A stretch of DNA of 64,000 nt from Symsagittifera roscoffensis. Its lineage: Eukaryota; Xenacoelomorpha; Acoela; Convolutidae. The stretch is taken from the NCBI RefSeq assembly GCF_963678635.1, contig NC_087065.1, positions 61,406,754 through 61,470,753 of the forward strand. Direction: 5' to 3'. Of the stretch, positions 31,661-45,294 are shown piece after piece. The number at the start of each line of letters is the position of its first letter. The first letter of the stretch is position 1. Under the pieces are notes generated by a model. That model made no database searches. It saw only the letters and a list, made by a program, of their open reading frames with translations, and had not been told where the DNA came from. The translations under genes were made by a program, and so were the position numbers.

Positions 31661-33638
31661 TTGGACTGATTCGAGGCTTATTTCTACTTTTTTATTGCTC
31701 TTTATAGAGCCGTGTTCTTGCTAGTGTTTCGAAATGCAGCTTGGCCTCTGTGTATAAACGATATATCCATGAATGGTTTCAACGCTTAGTTTTTTTGCTT
31801 TGAGGGAACGAAAATTTTTGGTTACAAGGCAGCAAAAGAAAAAATCTGCTATCCGGCATTATGAAAGTTTTTTAGGCCTCCAAGAACAAAAAATCAGTTT
31901 TTTCGGCTATCCGGTAACGAAGTTTTTTCGGCTATTGGGTTCTTTTTTTTGTATCCGAGTATTGGGCTCCGAAACATGACGCCAACATGAAATCGTGGCT
32001 TATTTTTACCACACCGTTTCCATTCGTAGTTTTCACTCAGTTCTCTGAAAACTCAATTCCACTAGAATTTATTGCCTTCCAATTGACTCTTTTATGACAA
32101 AAAAATCCTGAAAGAGTAAAATGCGTCAATGCTTTAGAGTGCAAGCGTTTGCTCTGGATTTGCATGTTTTACTAAGCGTAAGTAGTCTTCAGATTTTTTT
32201 GTTTAACGCTTATGTTTTAGTTATGGCTTAGTTGGCATATTATAGAACTTTTTCGTAAAGTTTTTCTATATTATAGTTGCTCCTAATGTTTTTATTTACC
32301 TCTGCTGTTTGTAATTTTACTAAATTGACTTCGTATAATTTTTTTTTATTTTTTTCTTTTGAAATTTTTTTTGATTTATTTTTTTCAGCCTATTTTTATC
32401 AATTTAGTGACCTAATTTTGAGTAATTTTAACGGAAACGTCTCACATCTGGATTGCAAAGATGCCAAAATTTTTAATAGAATCAAAGTTCAAGTTTTTCA
32501 TTATAGCAATTTTTATCCGGCTTTTTTTCACTTTTTTGGCTTAATAGGTTTCGGCCTATATTATATTGGTTTTTTGGTCTCATTTTGCGTCTTTCAACGA
32601 GCGAAAAAAGTTTTGCGTGTGAGTGTCTGTGTTTTGAGGCTGAGGGGGACTTAATAACTTCTCATTAGTCTTAAAGTTTTGACTTTTTGCTTTTGATTTT
32701 TTTCTCTTTGGGCTTAATATGTTTTGGCTGAGTGGCCTGACGAGCAAATAAAATTTATCCAGTGTTTAGAGCGTAAGGTGAACTTATTAACTTTTCAGAT
32801 GTCTGATGTCTGGTTTTTTTCCGGCTTAAATTTTTTAATTCTTTTTTTTTTTGGATTAAAGGGTTTCTGACAAGTTTTTTTGGCTTTGCTACCGCTGGGT
32901 ACATTATCATTCAAAGCTTATTTCACATTACTTTGTCTTGGCATGTTTTTGTTTCAAACTAGCCTTATTCATTCTAATAGATCCAGTTTTTTTCGACCTT
33001 TGTATTTTAAGGTTGAGTAATGACAATAGTCAGATAATTGCAATTAACTTCAGAACAACACTTGAATTGTAAACTGAGATTTGCATAGTATGGCAATTTG
33101 TTTCTTCAAAACGAGTCCAAAAATTTAATCTTAAAATGTCTGTAGCTCCGGTAAAACCAATTCTTTAATTATTAATTCTGCATTCGGTTTGTGGATCTGG
33201 TTAATTATTGGCACTTCGGCTTACATAGGGCATCCCTTTTTGATGTTTTTTCGGCCAATGTTTTACATAATTCAGTCGCCCTTTATGAAAAAAAAAGGAA
33301 ATAAGAGAAAAAATTAAAATACTTGAATAATTTTTCGGTTGTTTAAAAATTGTTCCTCTTAATTTAACTTCTTGAATGGTTATCTTTCTTTTCCGTAGCG
33401 TATGTTTTGCATAATTTGAACTATAAAACATCTTTAATAAATTTGAAGGTGAAAATATCCACCTAATTGTTTAGAATTTAGGTCAAAAGTTTGGATCTTC
33501 TAATTGGAATCTGAAATCCAAACAAATAAGCAAACATTGCTGATTGCCAAAAGTTTCAATCCAGTTTATCATTTCCAGAACTAAATTGTCATCTGTAGTT
33601 ACTCCCAAACTAAATTAAATAAGTTGTGGTTATCTCAG
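31661..33638. other. Intergenic T-rich DNA left of the transporter gene
   Basis: Long TTTTT-CGGCTT-type low-complexity tracts (31770-31960, 32270-32900) give spurious open frames of up to 125 codons. Nothing else supportable. A likely 5' UTR acceptor for the next gene is TATCTCAG at 33631-33638. Confidence 0.5.
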
Positions 33639-33641
33639 GAC

Positions 33642-35384
33642 ATGAAACAAACCAAAGTAATATATAAAGAGAACGCTAGCTATGGAAAAAATGAACATAC
33701 GGTCTCCTTCTACGAGCGGGATTCTCTCGTTGAACCGGCACTCGAAATGACCGAGTTTAGACGGAAAGTGGTCGTTTTCATTTGCGCATGGACTATCATC
33801 TTAGAAGGAATTAACCTGTCATTACCTGGACCATTTTTCCCAAAGGAAGCTGACAACAAAGGTATGTACTTTGGTGCGTCGCTTCATTTTGCTATTAGGA
33901 GAAATTATTCAAAAAGTTTCAAACCATTTTTTTACTGGTGATTTGATCTTAACTTTTTTCAACAAAAACACCTAGGCATCAAGTTCTCTGAGTTTAAGTT
34001 TCAGCTTGGTGTCAAATAAAAAATGAAATGGTTTTGATCGTATTTGTTCGTGCAGTTCCGCCAAAGCTGAAACTGAGAAAACTGGAGTTTTATTCCAGGT
34101 CTTTCGCAGACAGAGATTGGACTCGTGATTGGATCTGCCGACGTTGCCAACTTCTGCTTCGCCTTCTTCGTCGCCAGCACCGTCTCCCCGACGAACATAA
34201 AATTCTTCTTTTCAGTCGGAATGATTTGGTCATCTCTCACCGTCGGCTCATTCGGCGTTCTCGGGGACTCGCCCGACGGCTTTATTTACTTCATCTCGTG
34301 TCTCGGCTGTCGAGTCATGAATGGCTTCGGAGCTTGTATGTTGTATACTACTGCCAACCCACTCGCTGTTCAAATGTACCCGGAAAAAGCTGGCGTGATC
34401 ACTTCCATAATCCAGACATGTCTGGGTTTGGGTTTGTGCATGGGGCCACCTCTGGGCAGTCTTTTAATTCCGCTGGGGGGCTACAAAACTCCATTTCTTG
34501 TTGTCTCGGTGATCGAGTTCATAGTTTTCATTCTAGGTTGCATTTTTGTTCCATCGAAAGGAGCGAAAGCTAAATCAAAAATAAAAGGTTCCGATTATGT
34601 GCGATTTTTAGTAAAACCATCTACTCTAAGCGCTGTCATTCCGGCAGCAGCAATCTTTTGTATAGTCGGGGTTCGAGACTCAGCCTGTGCGCTGTACTTT
34701 GAAAACGTTCTCGGATTGGATAACGTTACGGTCGGCTACGTTTTCATCGCCAACTCAGTCGCCTATTTCATCACGTGTCCTCTAGTCGGCATTTTAGTCG
34801 AGTTGGGTTTTGGAACATACGCCGAAGTCGTATTTCAAATCTCGGCGCCTATAATCTCTTTCGGATTTTTCCTTCCGAAGATAGTGCTCGCTCTGGAATC
34901 TGTCCCTTGGGGAATACTGATCCTTTTTGGAAACGGGTGCGCAGTAGCTTCTGTGATGAACCCTACATACCTGATTCTAGAGAAAGTGGCAATCAAACAA
35001 GGAGTTACAGACCAGCAGCAAATCAAAACTATGGCCGCGTCATGTTACAATATGATTACATCATCTGGAGGCACTTTCGGGTCTTTTGTTGTCGGAGGGT
35101 ACCTCAACGACCAAGTCGGTTTTTACTGGATGTACCTGGCTTTCACTGGATTCCTGACAGTTACTTCAACCTGGCATGTGATATTCTTATTCAAGAGTAA
35201 ACTAGTCAGAAGAGTTTATTATGACCCCAAAATTGGCGCAGAGACAAAGGGTAAAAGCGTAGTTCTGACTTACAAAGCAACGGACAGTCAAGTTGAAATT
35301 GTAACGGATGACGCACGCAGAAAACCGAAAGTTTCAGAACTGCTTGTAATGAGCATGAGCAGGTCACAATGTTTGCTCAAATGA
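33642..35384 (+). CDS. slc18b1: SLC18B1-like MFS transporter (two coding exons)
   Basis: Model: 33642-33861 and 34099-35384, joined in phase 1 across a 237-bp intron (AACAAAG|GTATGT ... TTCCAG|GTCTT); 501 residues. MFS transporter of the SLC18 family, closest by motif to SLC18B1, a vesicular polyamine transporter in mammals; here the substrate is inferred only. TM1 with 'LPGPFFPKEADNKG' just before the junction, then LSQTEIGLVIGSADVANF at TM2, matching the SLC18B1 pattern FxPxEAxxKG / SxxxIGxxxG. Later, GFGACMLYTTANPLAV at TM4, LGLGLCMGPPLGSLLIPLGG (the SLC18 GPxxGG-type motif in TM5), and a second six-helix half from about residue 250. The C-terminal tail of about 65 residues is cytosolic and Lys/Arg/Ser-rich. 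Likely start ATG 33642, three bases after a probable 5' UTR acceptor. AATAAA at 35808 is the likely poly(A) signal. Confidence 0.85.
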
Positions 35385-36520
35385 AGTTTCGATGGGCTCA
35401 AAATTGGGTTTTGGGACAAGCAATAGAAAACACCCCCTAATATGGTTTTCAAAACAAAACATCTGTCATTATAAATGAAATCCCATGTCATCCTGTGTCC
35501 ACCTGGCCTCAAAACTATTTCTAGCAATTTGATAATTTTCTTTGTGAGTATAATTTCGTTGAACGTGAGAAAAATCAATGTGTGCACCAAATCGTGAACG
35601 TGAGAAAAATCAAATCAGAAAAATAATTGCAGATATATTCAAGAATTACTCTTAATCAGATTTTGACTGGTGCCGTTTCCTTGGTATATTTTGTAAATCT
35701 TAAATCCATCCAGATCTGTTTAGTCTCTACCATTGAATAATCCCCTCCTAACACCGTTCAAACCATACCCTCCCTTCGCCTGCGAAATGAAGTATTAAAC
35801 TGAGATGAATAAAAAAGTAGAGACAAAATAATATGAAATTTATTGTGAAATGTAACATTATATGAAACGTAATACGTAGCAACTACACTAAACAGAAAAT
35901 GAATAACTTTTTAAAAAAATTTAAATTTCATGAAGAACCTCTCAAAAAATGCATCATAAAAGGTTATAGTCGATTTTAATTGAATATATTGGCATAAAAA
36001 TTTTAGGATTAAAATCCATTTTTAATGGATTAAAATTGACTATAATGGATTATATTGACATAAGAATTATTAGGATTACAATCCATTTTAAATTGATTAT
36101 AATCGATTCTTTTGTAATTTAATATATACTGACCATATTATGACAATTTAATCGATTATGATCCATATGTGCTCGGTGTGGGAAACCAACTGACGAAGTA
36201 CCACATCCGTTCGCGTTGTATTTGCGAACGTTAAAACAAGAAAAAACGCTGGTCTATTGTAAACTGCATTCTTTACAAGTGAAACGCATGAACAACTCAA
36301 CGCAAAAGATTTGATTTTGTGAAGTGAAAATAAGTTGTAAGTTTGTCTTCAGAATAATGTTTTTGTTTTAAAAAAGTTGCTAAAAATGTGTTCAAAATTT
36401 CATGAGGGTGATTCATTAGTTCAAACGCACTTTTAGCTGGAATCCTTTTCTTTTATTTTTTTTGGACAAGCCTGTATGTAGACTAAGTGTTAGAAAACTG
36501 ACAGCTAACAATAAATTAAA
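35385..36520. other. 3' UTR and AT-rich intergenic DNA
   Basis: 35385 to about 35830 is the likely transporter 3' UTR. At 35950-36125 there are two tandem about-75-bp units with AGGATTANAATCCATT and the short palindrome AATCCATT-TTT-AATGGATT. No gene. Confidence 0.55.
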
Positions 36521-37052
36521 AACGAGTTTGCTCGAATCAGGGCGAAGCCCTGAATTTTCCGACTGCCTTTTAAGGTCTATGGAGCAGTAATTACATGAAA
36601 AAAATTAAATGTAATAAAATAAAATTATTTTTTTTTCTAAAGTTTGAGTTTTTTTGCAAAAAACCTCCCTGGACACATGTCATATTAAGACAAAGTGATA
36701 GATTATGCTCATATTAACAGATAAATTGTGGCATATAGTCTTCATTGAATCAACTTCGAACGACTTCTAATACGGATTAAATCTCCGCTTACGCGTTATT
36801 AGCGTGAAAAATATTGCGCGTTAAATTTTCCAAATTGGCCAAAATGGTAATCTTTAAACCCCCATTACTTTACAAAAATTGATCACAGATGAAATATTTT
36901 TTTAAATTTAAGCTCAAGAAAACAAAAAATTTCGATTGATCTTTAAAAAATTCCGTCAAAAATGGCTAGGTAAAACGTCAAAATTTGTCTGAAGAAAAAA
37001 ACCCACCCCGAGCACAAATATTCAATTACTTTCGTTACGAAAGTCGGAACAA
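36521..37052 (+). repeat. Dispersed 0.53-kb repeat, copy 2
   Basis: Second copy of 12797-13330: TCAGGGCGAAGCCCTGA hairpin, GGAGCAGTAATTACATG, TTACGCGTTATTAGCGTG, CCAAATTGGCCAAAATGG, CGAAAGTCGGAACAA. No terminal inverted repeats or coding frame visible. Confidence 0.8.
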
Positions 37053-38639
37053 AACGGTTGTGGATAAAAGCTCAAAATACAAAATACTAGATTTCGTGTT
37101 GATCTCCATACAAGGAAAATGCTCATCACTTAATTCCAGACAAGAAAAACGAGTGTCATAAAAATTCATGAACGAAGTCATTTAAATCAATATACAAGTT
37201 TTAAACTTTCAAAAAATATGTTTGTCATAGAGTTCCTATGATAAACATTTTTATGAATCTGGACAATAAATTAAAAATGGAAGGAGTTTACATGGTCCAG
37301 ATTCAGTTTTGGATCCCAAATAATCACAAGCTACACTAAAACATTTCTACATGCTTCATTGATTCTTTCGTGCAGCCAAAATTTTCCCGAGCTGTATAAC
37401 CAGGGGAGAACCTACGACTTCCTGCCAGAGTTTTCAAGAGTCCACGGTAATTATCCAAATCTTGCCAGAGGCCATACAAAATACCTTCCACGAAATCAAC
37501 AATTTATAACAAAAATGTTTAATTTTTCTGTCGCCGAACAATTTTTTTAGGCTCGAGCAAAGATTTTCAGTAAAAAACAATTTTTCATTCAAAAATGTAA
37601 TTATTTTGATGTATAATGTAGTCCAGACTCCATTTTTCAAACAAAAGTACAAAAAATCAATTTGGCTGTTTCATGTGGAGGCATAGTTAGTTTATTCTTC
37701 GTTGGTTTCAAATTGTAAGATAAGCTGCAATACCACAGAAAACATTTTGAAAGTAGAAGCCATCTAGCCACATACTAAAAGGTATGTTTTTTTATATCAT
37801 AACTCTCTGAAAATTTCAAGCAATAATTTCAATGGTGAGTGTGCGAAAGCATTTTAACTTGCCAATTAACTTATGAGTTTTTCATATATGAGATTTTTTT
37901 TTTTGGTTTGTTATGCTTTCAGACAAAATCAAAAACGTTTACAAAGCTTATAAAATAACCAAAAGTACATGACAGTTCAGGCCCGGAAATCCATGGAAAC
38001 CCCTGCAAAACCTGGGCATGTTTTTTCCTAAAGCTCAGCTAAGCTCAGCTCAGGAATATACTCCCATGGTCAAGGTAACGCGAGTTCGTTTTTTGAAAAG
38101 TTGAGATAAAAATAAACAATTAAATCTGCCAAAAAAGGAACGCATCATTGTGATTTTTTTCGATATATCCATTTGAAGCTCTATCTCAGAATAAAAGTTA
38201 TTGAAAAAACAGAATTATCTTCCGATGAGTAACACTAGGAATCGAACAAGAATGCGCTTACCTTTCAACGTACTTAGAACAGAATGATAGCGATTCACAC
38301 ATTCAGATGTCAAGCTTAGAAAACCAGTCACAACCTTGATACATTAAAGTCTATCTAATTCCAGCTACAGCTTAATATGGTACAGTGCACCGTATCAGAT
38401 TTTTCCTCTCGAAAACTTTTTACAGCGTAATTTTTGGGTATCTGAAATTGGGGTATTTAGCTAAAAGTTAGCGCAAACAGCTTGAACAGTTACAGCGTTT
38501 TAGTGTAATCTTGTTAAAATTTTTTAACTTTTTCCTAGGTACTGGGGAAATTTCAAGTTCGCCTGTACAAAAAGGAACCAAATTGTCTAGTGAAAATTTT
38601 CTAAGTGGTGTTCCTCTACCGTTTTGATCGCTGGCCTGA
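37053..38639. other. Intergenic DNA
   Basis: No gene seen. TAAAGCTCAGC/TAAGCTCAGC/TCAGG short tandem at about 38028-38052. Confidence 0.4.
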
Positions 38640-40166
38640 CCGGTCTGTCAATACAGTGAAATTGGCGTTTGTTACGTCCGGAGGTTCTAAGTGACACAGA
38701 AATTTTGTCAACTTGGTCGTCTTTCTCCTGATCTCGCAACCAGGGTGTTGAAGTGACAAAGGCAAATGGGGCAATCTGGAATATTTGAAACTGAGATTGG
38801 GCAGTCAGTTAGTTTCGCTTGCGATGTGGTCGGATTCTCTTCTTCAGATGAAAAAAGAATATTGTCTCCTGATAATTTTGTTTTTCTGAATCTTTTAATG
38901 TTCTTTTTTTAGGAGGAGACACCGCAACATTCTCCAGGACTGGAGAGGCTACTACAAAAAGGGTGGAATGACCCATCAGGAGATTGAGGAGGAAGCTGTC
39001 AGGTCGACCAATATTTCTGTCTTGTCCAATGAAAGTTCTGGTGCGTCGTTGTTCTGAAGAACTGGTTTGGTTGCAGTATTGCAAAAATTGAGCTGACTGA
39101 CTGGGAGTGGTGATGAATTGCGCAGCTTGGGGAACGAGGGTGAGGAACTCGCAGTCAATTTTCTTTCTGGATATCAAGTTTGGCGGCAATAAGTGTTCGT
39201 TGACTGAGGAAGATGTCGACGATTGTTGAGTGCGGTTGGTTGAAACCTTTTGACTAACAGTAGATTTAAAGAGGACTATTTGTCTACAATTTTAGATGAC
39301 CTTAAATGACTTTAATTGATTGGTATTATGTTGCTTCCCGATAATTTTCCATTTGATGTGACAATTTTTATTACTGGTTTTATGAAATATTTTGCTTGAA
39401 GGTTTTAAACACAGAGCTTTGCCGGATTTCCGATCTATGATTTCTTTTTTTTTCTGAAAGTTTTCACCCAAATGGGCCTCGCTAAAAATTTTCTTTCTAT
39501 TTATTTGGCACTTTCACACTGGTCAAGTTGTTAAGAAGTGGTCCGAAACGGAATGTGACCAGGAAGGCCAGTATCGTGTTCATTCTCAATAGAGTCACCA
39601 TTGCTAGGACTCCTTGTTTATAGACAGGATTTTGTACTGGAACCTTCTACCACTTGCAAATTTGGTGAGAAAGTTTTTTAATGCCGTTTACTGGGGCGTA
39701 TCATCCATTGATGAGGACTTGATCATCAACCGAGGACTCGCATCTCTGCTGTTTTCGCCCTTGTGTATATAGTTGACTCTAAAACAGCTCTCGTAAAACT
39801 CCCGGGGTTCTTCTACAGTTACCGCATCTCTGGTAACGTTACTCTTGTCTGAATTATTTTTTGAAATATGGATTTGTTTGAATAAAGACCAAGATATGCC
39901 TTATTTTCTTCCAAAATGAAGTTTAAAAAAATATGTTTTGATCACCGAAACCTAAATTAAATTGATGGCGTCAATGATTAGTTCAGGAGTTTCCTGAAAA
40001 TTTTGTGGGTTTTCATCCAATTGCATAGCGACTTACTCGCAATTTGAGGTCTGAATAATACTTTTGAATACACCGCAAACTCTAAAATTTCGCACTGGGC
40101 AGAACATATGCCAGAAAATATGACACTTTTAATGAAAGGTTTAGTTAATAATTTGATTTGAGATTC
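38640..40166 (+). repeat. 1.53-kb tandem duplication, copy 1
   Basis: Near-identical to 40167-41681, which follows without a gap. Differences are scattered single bases. A strong acceptor-like TTCTTTTTTTAG at about 38900-38913 precedes AGGAGACACCGCAACATTCTCC..., open for 47 codons on +. A 126-codon frame is open on minus (38809-39189). Neither is recognised as a family. Confidence 0.9.
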
Positions 40167-41681
40167 CGGTCTGTCAATACAGTGAAAGTGGCGTTTGTTA
40201 CGTCCGGAGGTTCTAAGTGACACAGAAATTTTGTCAACTTGGTCGTCTTTCTCCTGATCTCGCAACCAGGGTGTTGAAGTGACAAAGGCAAATGGGGCAA
40301 TCTGGAATATTTGAAACTGAGATTGGGCAGTCAGTTAGTTTCGCTTGCGATGTGGTCGGATTTTCTTCTTCAGATGAAAAAAGAATATTGTCTCCTGATA
40401 ATTTTGTTTTTCTGAATCTTTTAATGTTCTTTTTTTAGGAGGAGACACCGCAACATTCTCCAGGACTGGAGAGGCTACTACAAAAAGGGTGGAATGACCC
40501 ATCAGGAGATTGAGGAGGAAGCTGTCAAGTCGACCAATATTTCTGTCTTGTCCAATGAAAGTTCTGGTGCGTCGGTGTTCTGAAGAACTGGTTTGGTTGC
40601 AGTATTGCAAAAATTGAGCTGAGTGACTGGGAGTGGTGATGAATTGCGCAGCTTGGGGAACGAGGGTGTGGAACTCGCAGTCAATTTTCTTTCTGGATAT
40701 CAAGTTTGGCGGCAATAAGTGTTCGTTGACTGAGGAAGATGTCGACGATTGTTGAGTGCGGTTGGTTGAAACCTTTTGACTAACAGTAGATTTAAAGAGG
40801 ACTATTTGTCTACAATTTTAGATGACCTTAAATGACTTTAATTGATTGGTATTATGTTGCTTCCCGATAAGTTTCCATTTGATGTGACAATTTTTATTAC
40901 TGGTTTTATGAAATATTTTGCTTGAAGGTTTTAAACACAGAGCTTTGCGGGATTTCCGATCTATGATTTCTTTTTTTTTCTGAAAGTTTTCACCCAAATG
41001 GGCCTCGCTAAAAATTTTCTTTCTATTTATTTGGCACTTTCACACTGGTCAAGTTGTTAAGAAGTGGTCCGAAACGGAATGTGACCAGGAAGGCCAGTAT
41101 CGTGTTCATTCTCAATAGAGTCACCATTGCTAGGACTCCTTGTTTATAGACAGGATTTTGTACTGGAACCTTCTACCACTTGCAAATTTGGTGAGAAAGT
41201 TTTTTAATGCCGTTTACTGGGGCGTATCATCCATTGATGAGGACTTGATCATCAACCGAGGACTCGCATCTCTGCTGTTTTCGCCCTTGTGTATATAGTT
41301 GACTCTAAAACAGCTCTCGTAAAACTCCCGGGGTTCTTCTACAGTTACCGCATCTCTGGTAACGTTATTCTTGTCTGAATTATTTTTTGAAATAAGATAA
41401 AGACCAAGATATGCCTTATTTTCTTCCAAAATGAAGTTTAAAAAAATATGTTTTGATCACCGAAACCTAAATTAAATTGATGGCGTCAATGATTAGTTCA
41501 GGAGTTTCCTGAAAATTTTGTGGGTTTTCATCCAATTGCATTGCGACTTACTCGCAATTTGAGGTCTGGATAATACTTTCGAATACACCGCAAACTCTAA
41601 AATTTCGCACTGGGCAGAACATATGCCAGAAAATATGACACTTTTAATGAAAGGTTTAGTTAATAATTTGATTTGAGATTC
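40167..41681 (+). repeat. 1.52-kb tandem duplication, copy 2
   Basis: Copy 2, 11-12 bp shorter, mainly through a small deletion where copy 1 has GGATTTGTTTGA (39868-39882). The high identity indicates a recent unequal exchange, or an assembly duplicate if read depth does not support it. Confidence 0.9.
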
Positions 41682-43399
41682 TGATTATTGGTTGTTTTTG
41701 ATAACTTTGGGAGGATGAAATGGATTGAAAAATAATAGGGCAAAAACTTTGTATATTTTTTGTGCAACTGTGGATTCTGTTAATAAAACGAGTATTTGTA
41801 AAATTGTCCGTAGCGACTAGTTTATACAAAGAATTGCGTTTTCCATACAGTTTTTTTTACCGGCTTAGTCCAACAATAGTTTTTAGTTTGCAAATTTTAG
41901 ATCATGGAAATGTTTGGAGGAATGAAATACACTAGAAGCTTTTAGATTCTACAAAAAACTCATTGGATACAGTTTTTGCATGTTTTGACTATGTTCCTGT
42001 GAATTCTAGGCCACCTGAAATTGTGTGCGGCATCTATTATGACTTTTTGGCCCGGATTGGATCCATGCAGTATGGATAGTTCGGCTCGTAGAAGACGTTT
42101 GAGGGGTTGTCAATTTAAATACATCTTTCAATTACTACTTTAGGACTCTACATACGGTTTTCAGTACGATTGTTCAATTACTACTAAAGAACTCCAGAAC
42201 GTATTGATAAGTGAACCGATTCTGCAAAAACATTTTTTGTTATTGCCGTGTGCTGCATTTCGCTTTATCTTCAAGGTAGGGTCTTCCGATTGATTGGCGT
42301 TTTGCAAGTTTCGCTAATGGTAGTGTAGCTAAGACATTGTTCTCAACCTGACTGGGATACGTTTCGTTTTTCTAGCAGATGATACCCGCCCCTGATGTCT
42401 GGACCGAGGATGAAGTCTGAAAGTGAAGCCAATTCGTTTAACCAGCATTCAAAGCTTCGGTCGCTGTTAGAAGTTGCGTTAACTTTCCGAATAGATATCA
42501 CTTTTGAAAACATGCAATTTGAGTTATTTAGAAGAATAAGTTTTGCTCCGATGAAATATCGACAAACAGCATGGTACAGTTGATTTTTTAATTGATTGTG
42601 ATAGGCGTGATCTTCCAATCAGAAGTGATATTCGGGAGCTTCGTATATGAACAGTAACGAGACCAATTTTGCAGAATGTTATCTGATTAATCAAAAAATG
42701 AGTTGGAAATGTTCAGCAAACATCGCTAAAATTTGATTGGTTCAAAACAAAAAAATCGAACTTTGACGGCTTTTTGCGGTTGATTGGCATAAATTCTTGA
42801 AAAGAAATCTGATTGCCTTCATATGGAAATATACCAAATAAGAAGCTAATTCGATTGGAGGAAATTTTAGCGCCCCCTTGCGGGTAATTACAAAAATTTA
42901 TACTTGACTGTGATTTTTTGAAGCTAGAGGGTAAAATTTTTGTACCCTCTTGAGGATAAAAACCGCAAAAGACGGTGAATCTTATGAGTAATATATAAAG
43001 TACCGAAATTTAATTAAATTTAGTAATTCAGTGCAAATTCTGTCCAAACAAGAAAAGTACAATTTTTGTACTTGGTTTATTATGGTGAAAACTCCTGAGA
43101 AAAATGTGGATATGAAATAATGGAAATGTCTGCGATGAGAGGTTTGTTTTAATTCTTTGATTCGACTGACTGTTCAAAACTGGCTTATTCACCTATCGTA
43201 TCGCAGGCTTAAAAGGGTTGTTCATTAGGTTTTAGGTTTCACGACAAAATATTTTTGTATTTGTCTTAATAGGCGTGATGTCCCGAGGAGAAGTGAAGTT
43301 TCCTAGATAAACGAGACAAAGTTTGCAGAAAAAACAATCACAAGACCAAATTTCCAAAATTGGTAATTTGATGGTTGGTGTGCTGCGGTTGAAAAAATT
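41682..43399. other. Weakly coding-like region left of the gypsy pol relic
   Basis: Could be the worn integrase end of the minus-strand gypsy relic at 43.4-45.3 kb, but I found no HHCC or DDE motif, so no call is made. A 91-codon minus frame at 42343-42618 is not recognised. Confidence 0.35.
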
Positions 43400-45294
43400 T
43401 TCAATAAGTTGTCAACTACACCAACTTTGGAGCCCACGCAAATTGATTTAAATGAAGTTCGAATGTCAAAAATCTATCGGCCCATCTAGCTAGTCTCCAT
43501 TGGTAAATTTTGTTTCCACAATTGGTTTTAAGGCTTTGTGATCGGATAGGACATCAAAGTGATTTCCGAATAAGTAGTTTCTGAAATTCTTGCACTACTG
43601 AAATCTAGAAGTGAAGATACCCAAAATCCGTCTTAGAGTTCTTGCTCGAAAATAGCACCCAAACTGCTGTGGCTGGTGTAACATTTGATTTTTTTGTTGA
43701 TGTAATTGTACTCTTTGGTGATGCTTGAGGTTGGTTTCATTGTGTCTTGAAATACTGACTGTTGTTCGGGCCCCCAGATGAATTTTAGTTTTTTTTTCAG
43801 ATCCTATTGATGTACAACTTCGGTCAGTATATCTTTGGTGTTCTTACTGGAACTTTTGCAACTGGTTCAGTGCTCCCATGAAGGACCTTAGTTGTTGGTT
43901 TTTTACGTGCTTTTAGGTAGCGTTAGCCTTAGTTAGCATTCTGGGTGCTCTTAGGTCGACTGCTGCTTGAATTTTAGAGAGTTTAAAATAATAGCTCTTT
44001 AATCAATATCGAATCCTAGCCAAGATATTCTTCGACTTAAAACTCACACTTTAAGAGCAGAACGTTTTTTGGCGAGTCGTCTCAAGGATGGATTCTACAG
44101 CCGAGCTGTGATCTGATAGGGATCTTTTTAGATACGATTAGAATGTCGCTTAAGAAACAAATTACGCAGCACACGTTCTGAATAAACTTGTTCATTGGAA
44201 TCTTCTTTAGGCATATCAGTTAGGCAAAAAAACGGTTTCAAAAAGCAAATTGCAGTGAATTCACCAAATACCAAATTTGCAATGACTGCTAACAAGATCA
44301 CTTAGTTGACAAAAAGCATCTTTAAGATCTAAAGATTAGATCAATATTTGATGGGTTTGTACGAAACGATTCCTTGGGCTGCTATAATAATTTGATCTAA
44401 CGGACAGCATTTTTTAAAGATTTGTAAAAATATGAGCCCTTATTTTTAAAATTTAAATGGCTAGTTCCAAAGTCCGATCTTTCTTGGCTGTAATTTTGAC
44501 CAGTGCTACAAAGTGGTCGCCAGTACAATTTTTTACTTGGCAAAGTGGCCTTTTTATCAGTGTTGATATTTTGTCTCCCACTTTTTATTGGATATGAATA
44601 GGTACACGTCGACTTTTCTCTTAGGTCGGGATGAATGGGTCTCTGAGGAACGGCTGAACTCTATGATTTTTAGATCTGCATAAACGGGAAAAGAGTTCGC
44701 TAGGTTTCTTCGAATGTGTCTCCTCCCAGATTTTTAGTTCGACAGATTCTGAATCGCTTGAAGTATTCGATACTGATTGTGATCCTATTTGAATGGTTTG
44801 AATCCTTAATAAAGATTGAAGGTCCAAGCCGAAAAGGCACCTCTTTCGGTCGTCGGAGATCCAAAGTTTTCGCCTCTTTTACTGAACAACCCAGCGAGGA
44901 AGTATTTAGTTTGAGAATCTCATGAAGAAAAAGTCATTTGCGGTTATAGTCCACGTAGAGCGTATCGATGAGAGATTCGAAAGTAGAGATCAATTTGACA
45001 TTTTTCTCCGTTTAAAGTAGATGTCAGCCGCTCTTCTTTCAAAAAATGAGGCCGTACTACCGTTGTCTGTTATTTATTCAAAATAGGAGTTAGTTGTTCT
45101 CAAAGTGATCTGGAGACCATTGGTTTTACCGTGGCTGAATTGATTACTTCTATATTCAAGACTGAAATTGATTTGGAATAAACATATCTTTAACTTGTAA
45201 ACCTTTGCTAATTGGATTTCTCGCCACAAATTTTGCATGTTGTTTTCTTCCTGGGGATAACAAATCTGTGGTTTTGAGAATAATCATTGGAACC
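43400..45294 (-). pseudogene. Decayed minus-strand Ty3/gypsy pol (RT to RNase H)
   Basis: Read on minus, frames change every 20-60 residues but family motifs survive. Near 44070-44020 is a KCEF ... VEEYLG stretch (end of the RT palm/thumb). Near 43910-43860 is LRSFMGALNQLQKFQ, the connection-domain signature, and near 43790 KFIWGPEQQSVFQDT, followed by RNase H-like text to about 43450. The part at 45294-44620 (with LKTTDLLSPG and SDSESVELKIWEETHSKKPS) would be the protease-RT linker. Dead, with many stops and frameshifts. It is cut at 45294 by the younger LTR element, the insertion host of that element. Confidence 0.65.

Noticed and set aside
32277-32654. 125-codon Phe-rich ORF
   Set aside because: T-rich low-complexity DNA read in frame; no domain and no splice context.
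34028-34573. 181-codon and 141-codon ORFs in other frames of the transporter
   Set aside because: Shadows of SLC18B1-like exon 2, whose frame carries the MFS motifs.
38809-39189. 126-codon minus-strand ORF and its copy at 40335-40715 as a gene pair
   Set aside because: Both copies are near-identical because of the recent duplication, so frame conservation carries no weight; no family recognised.
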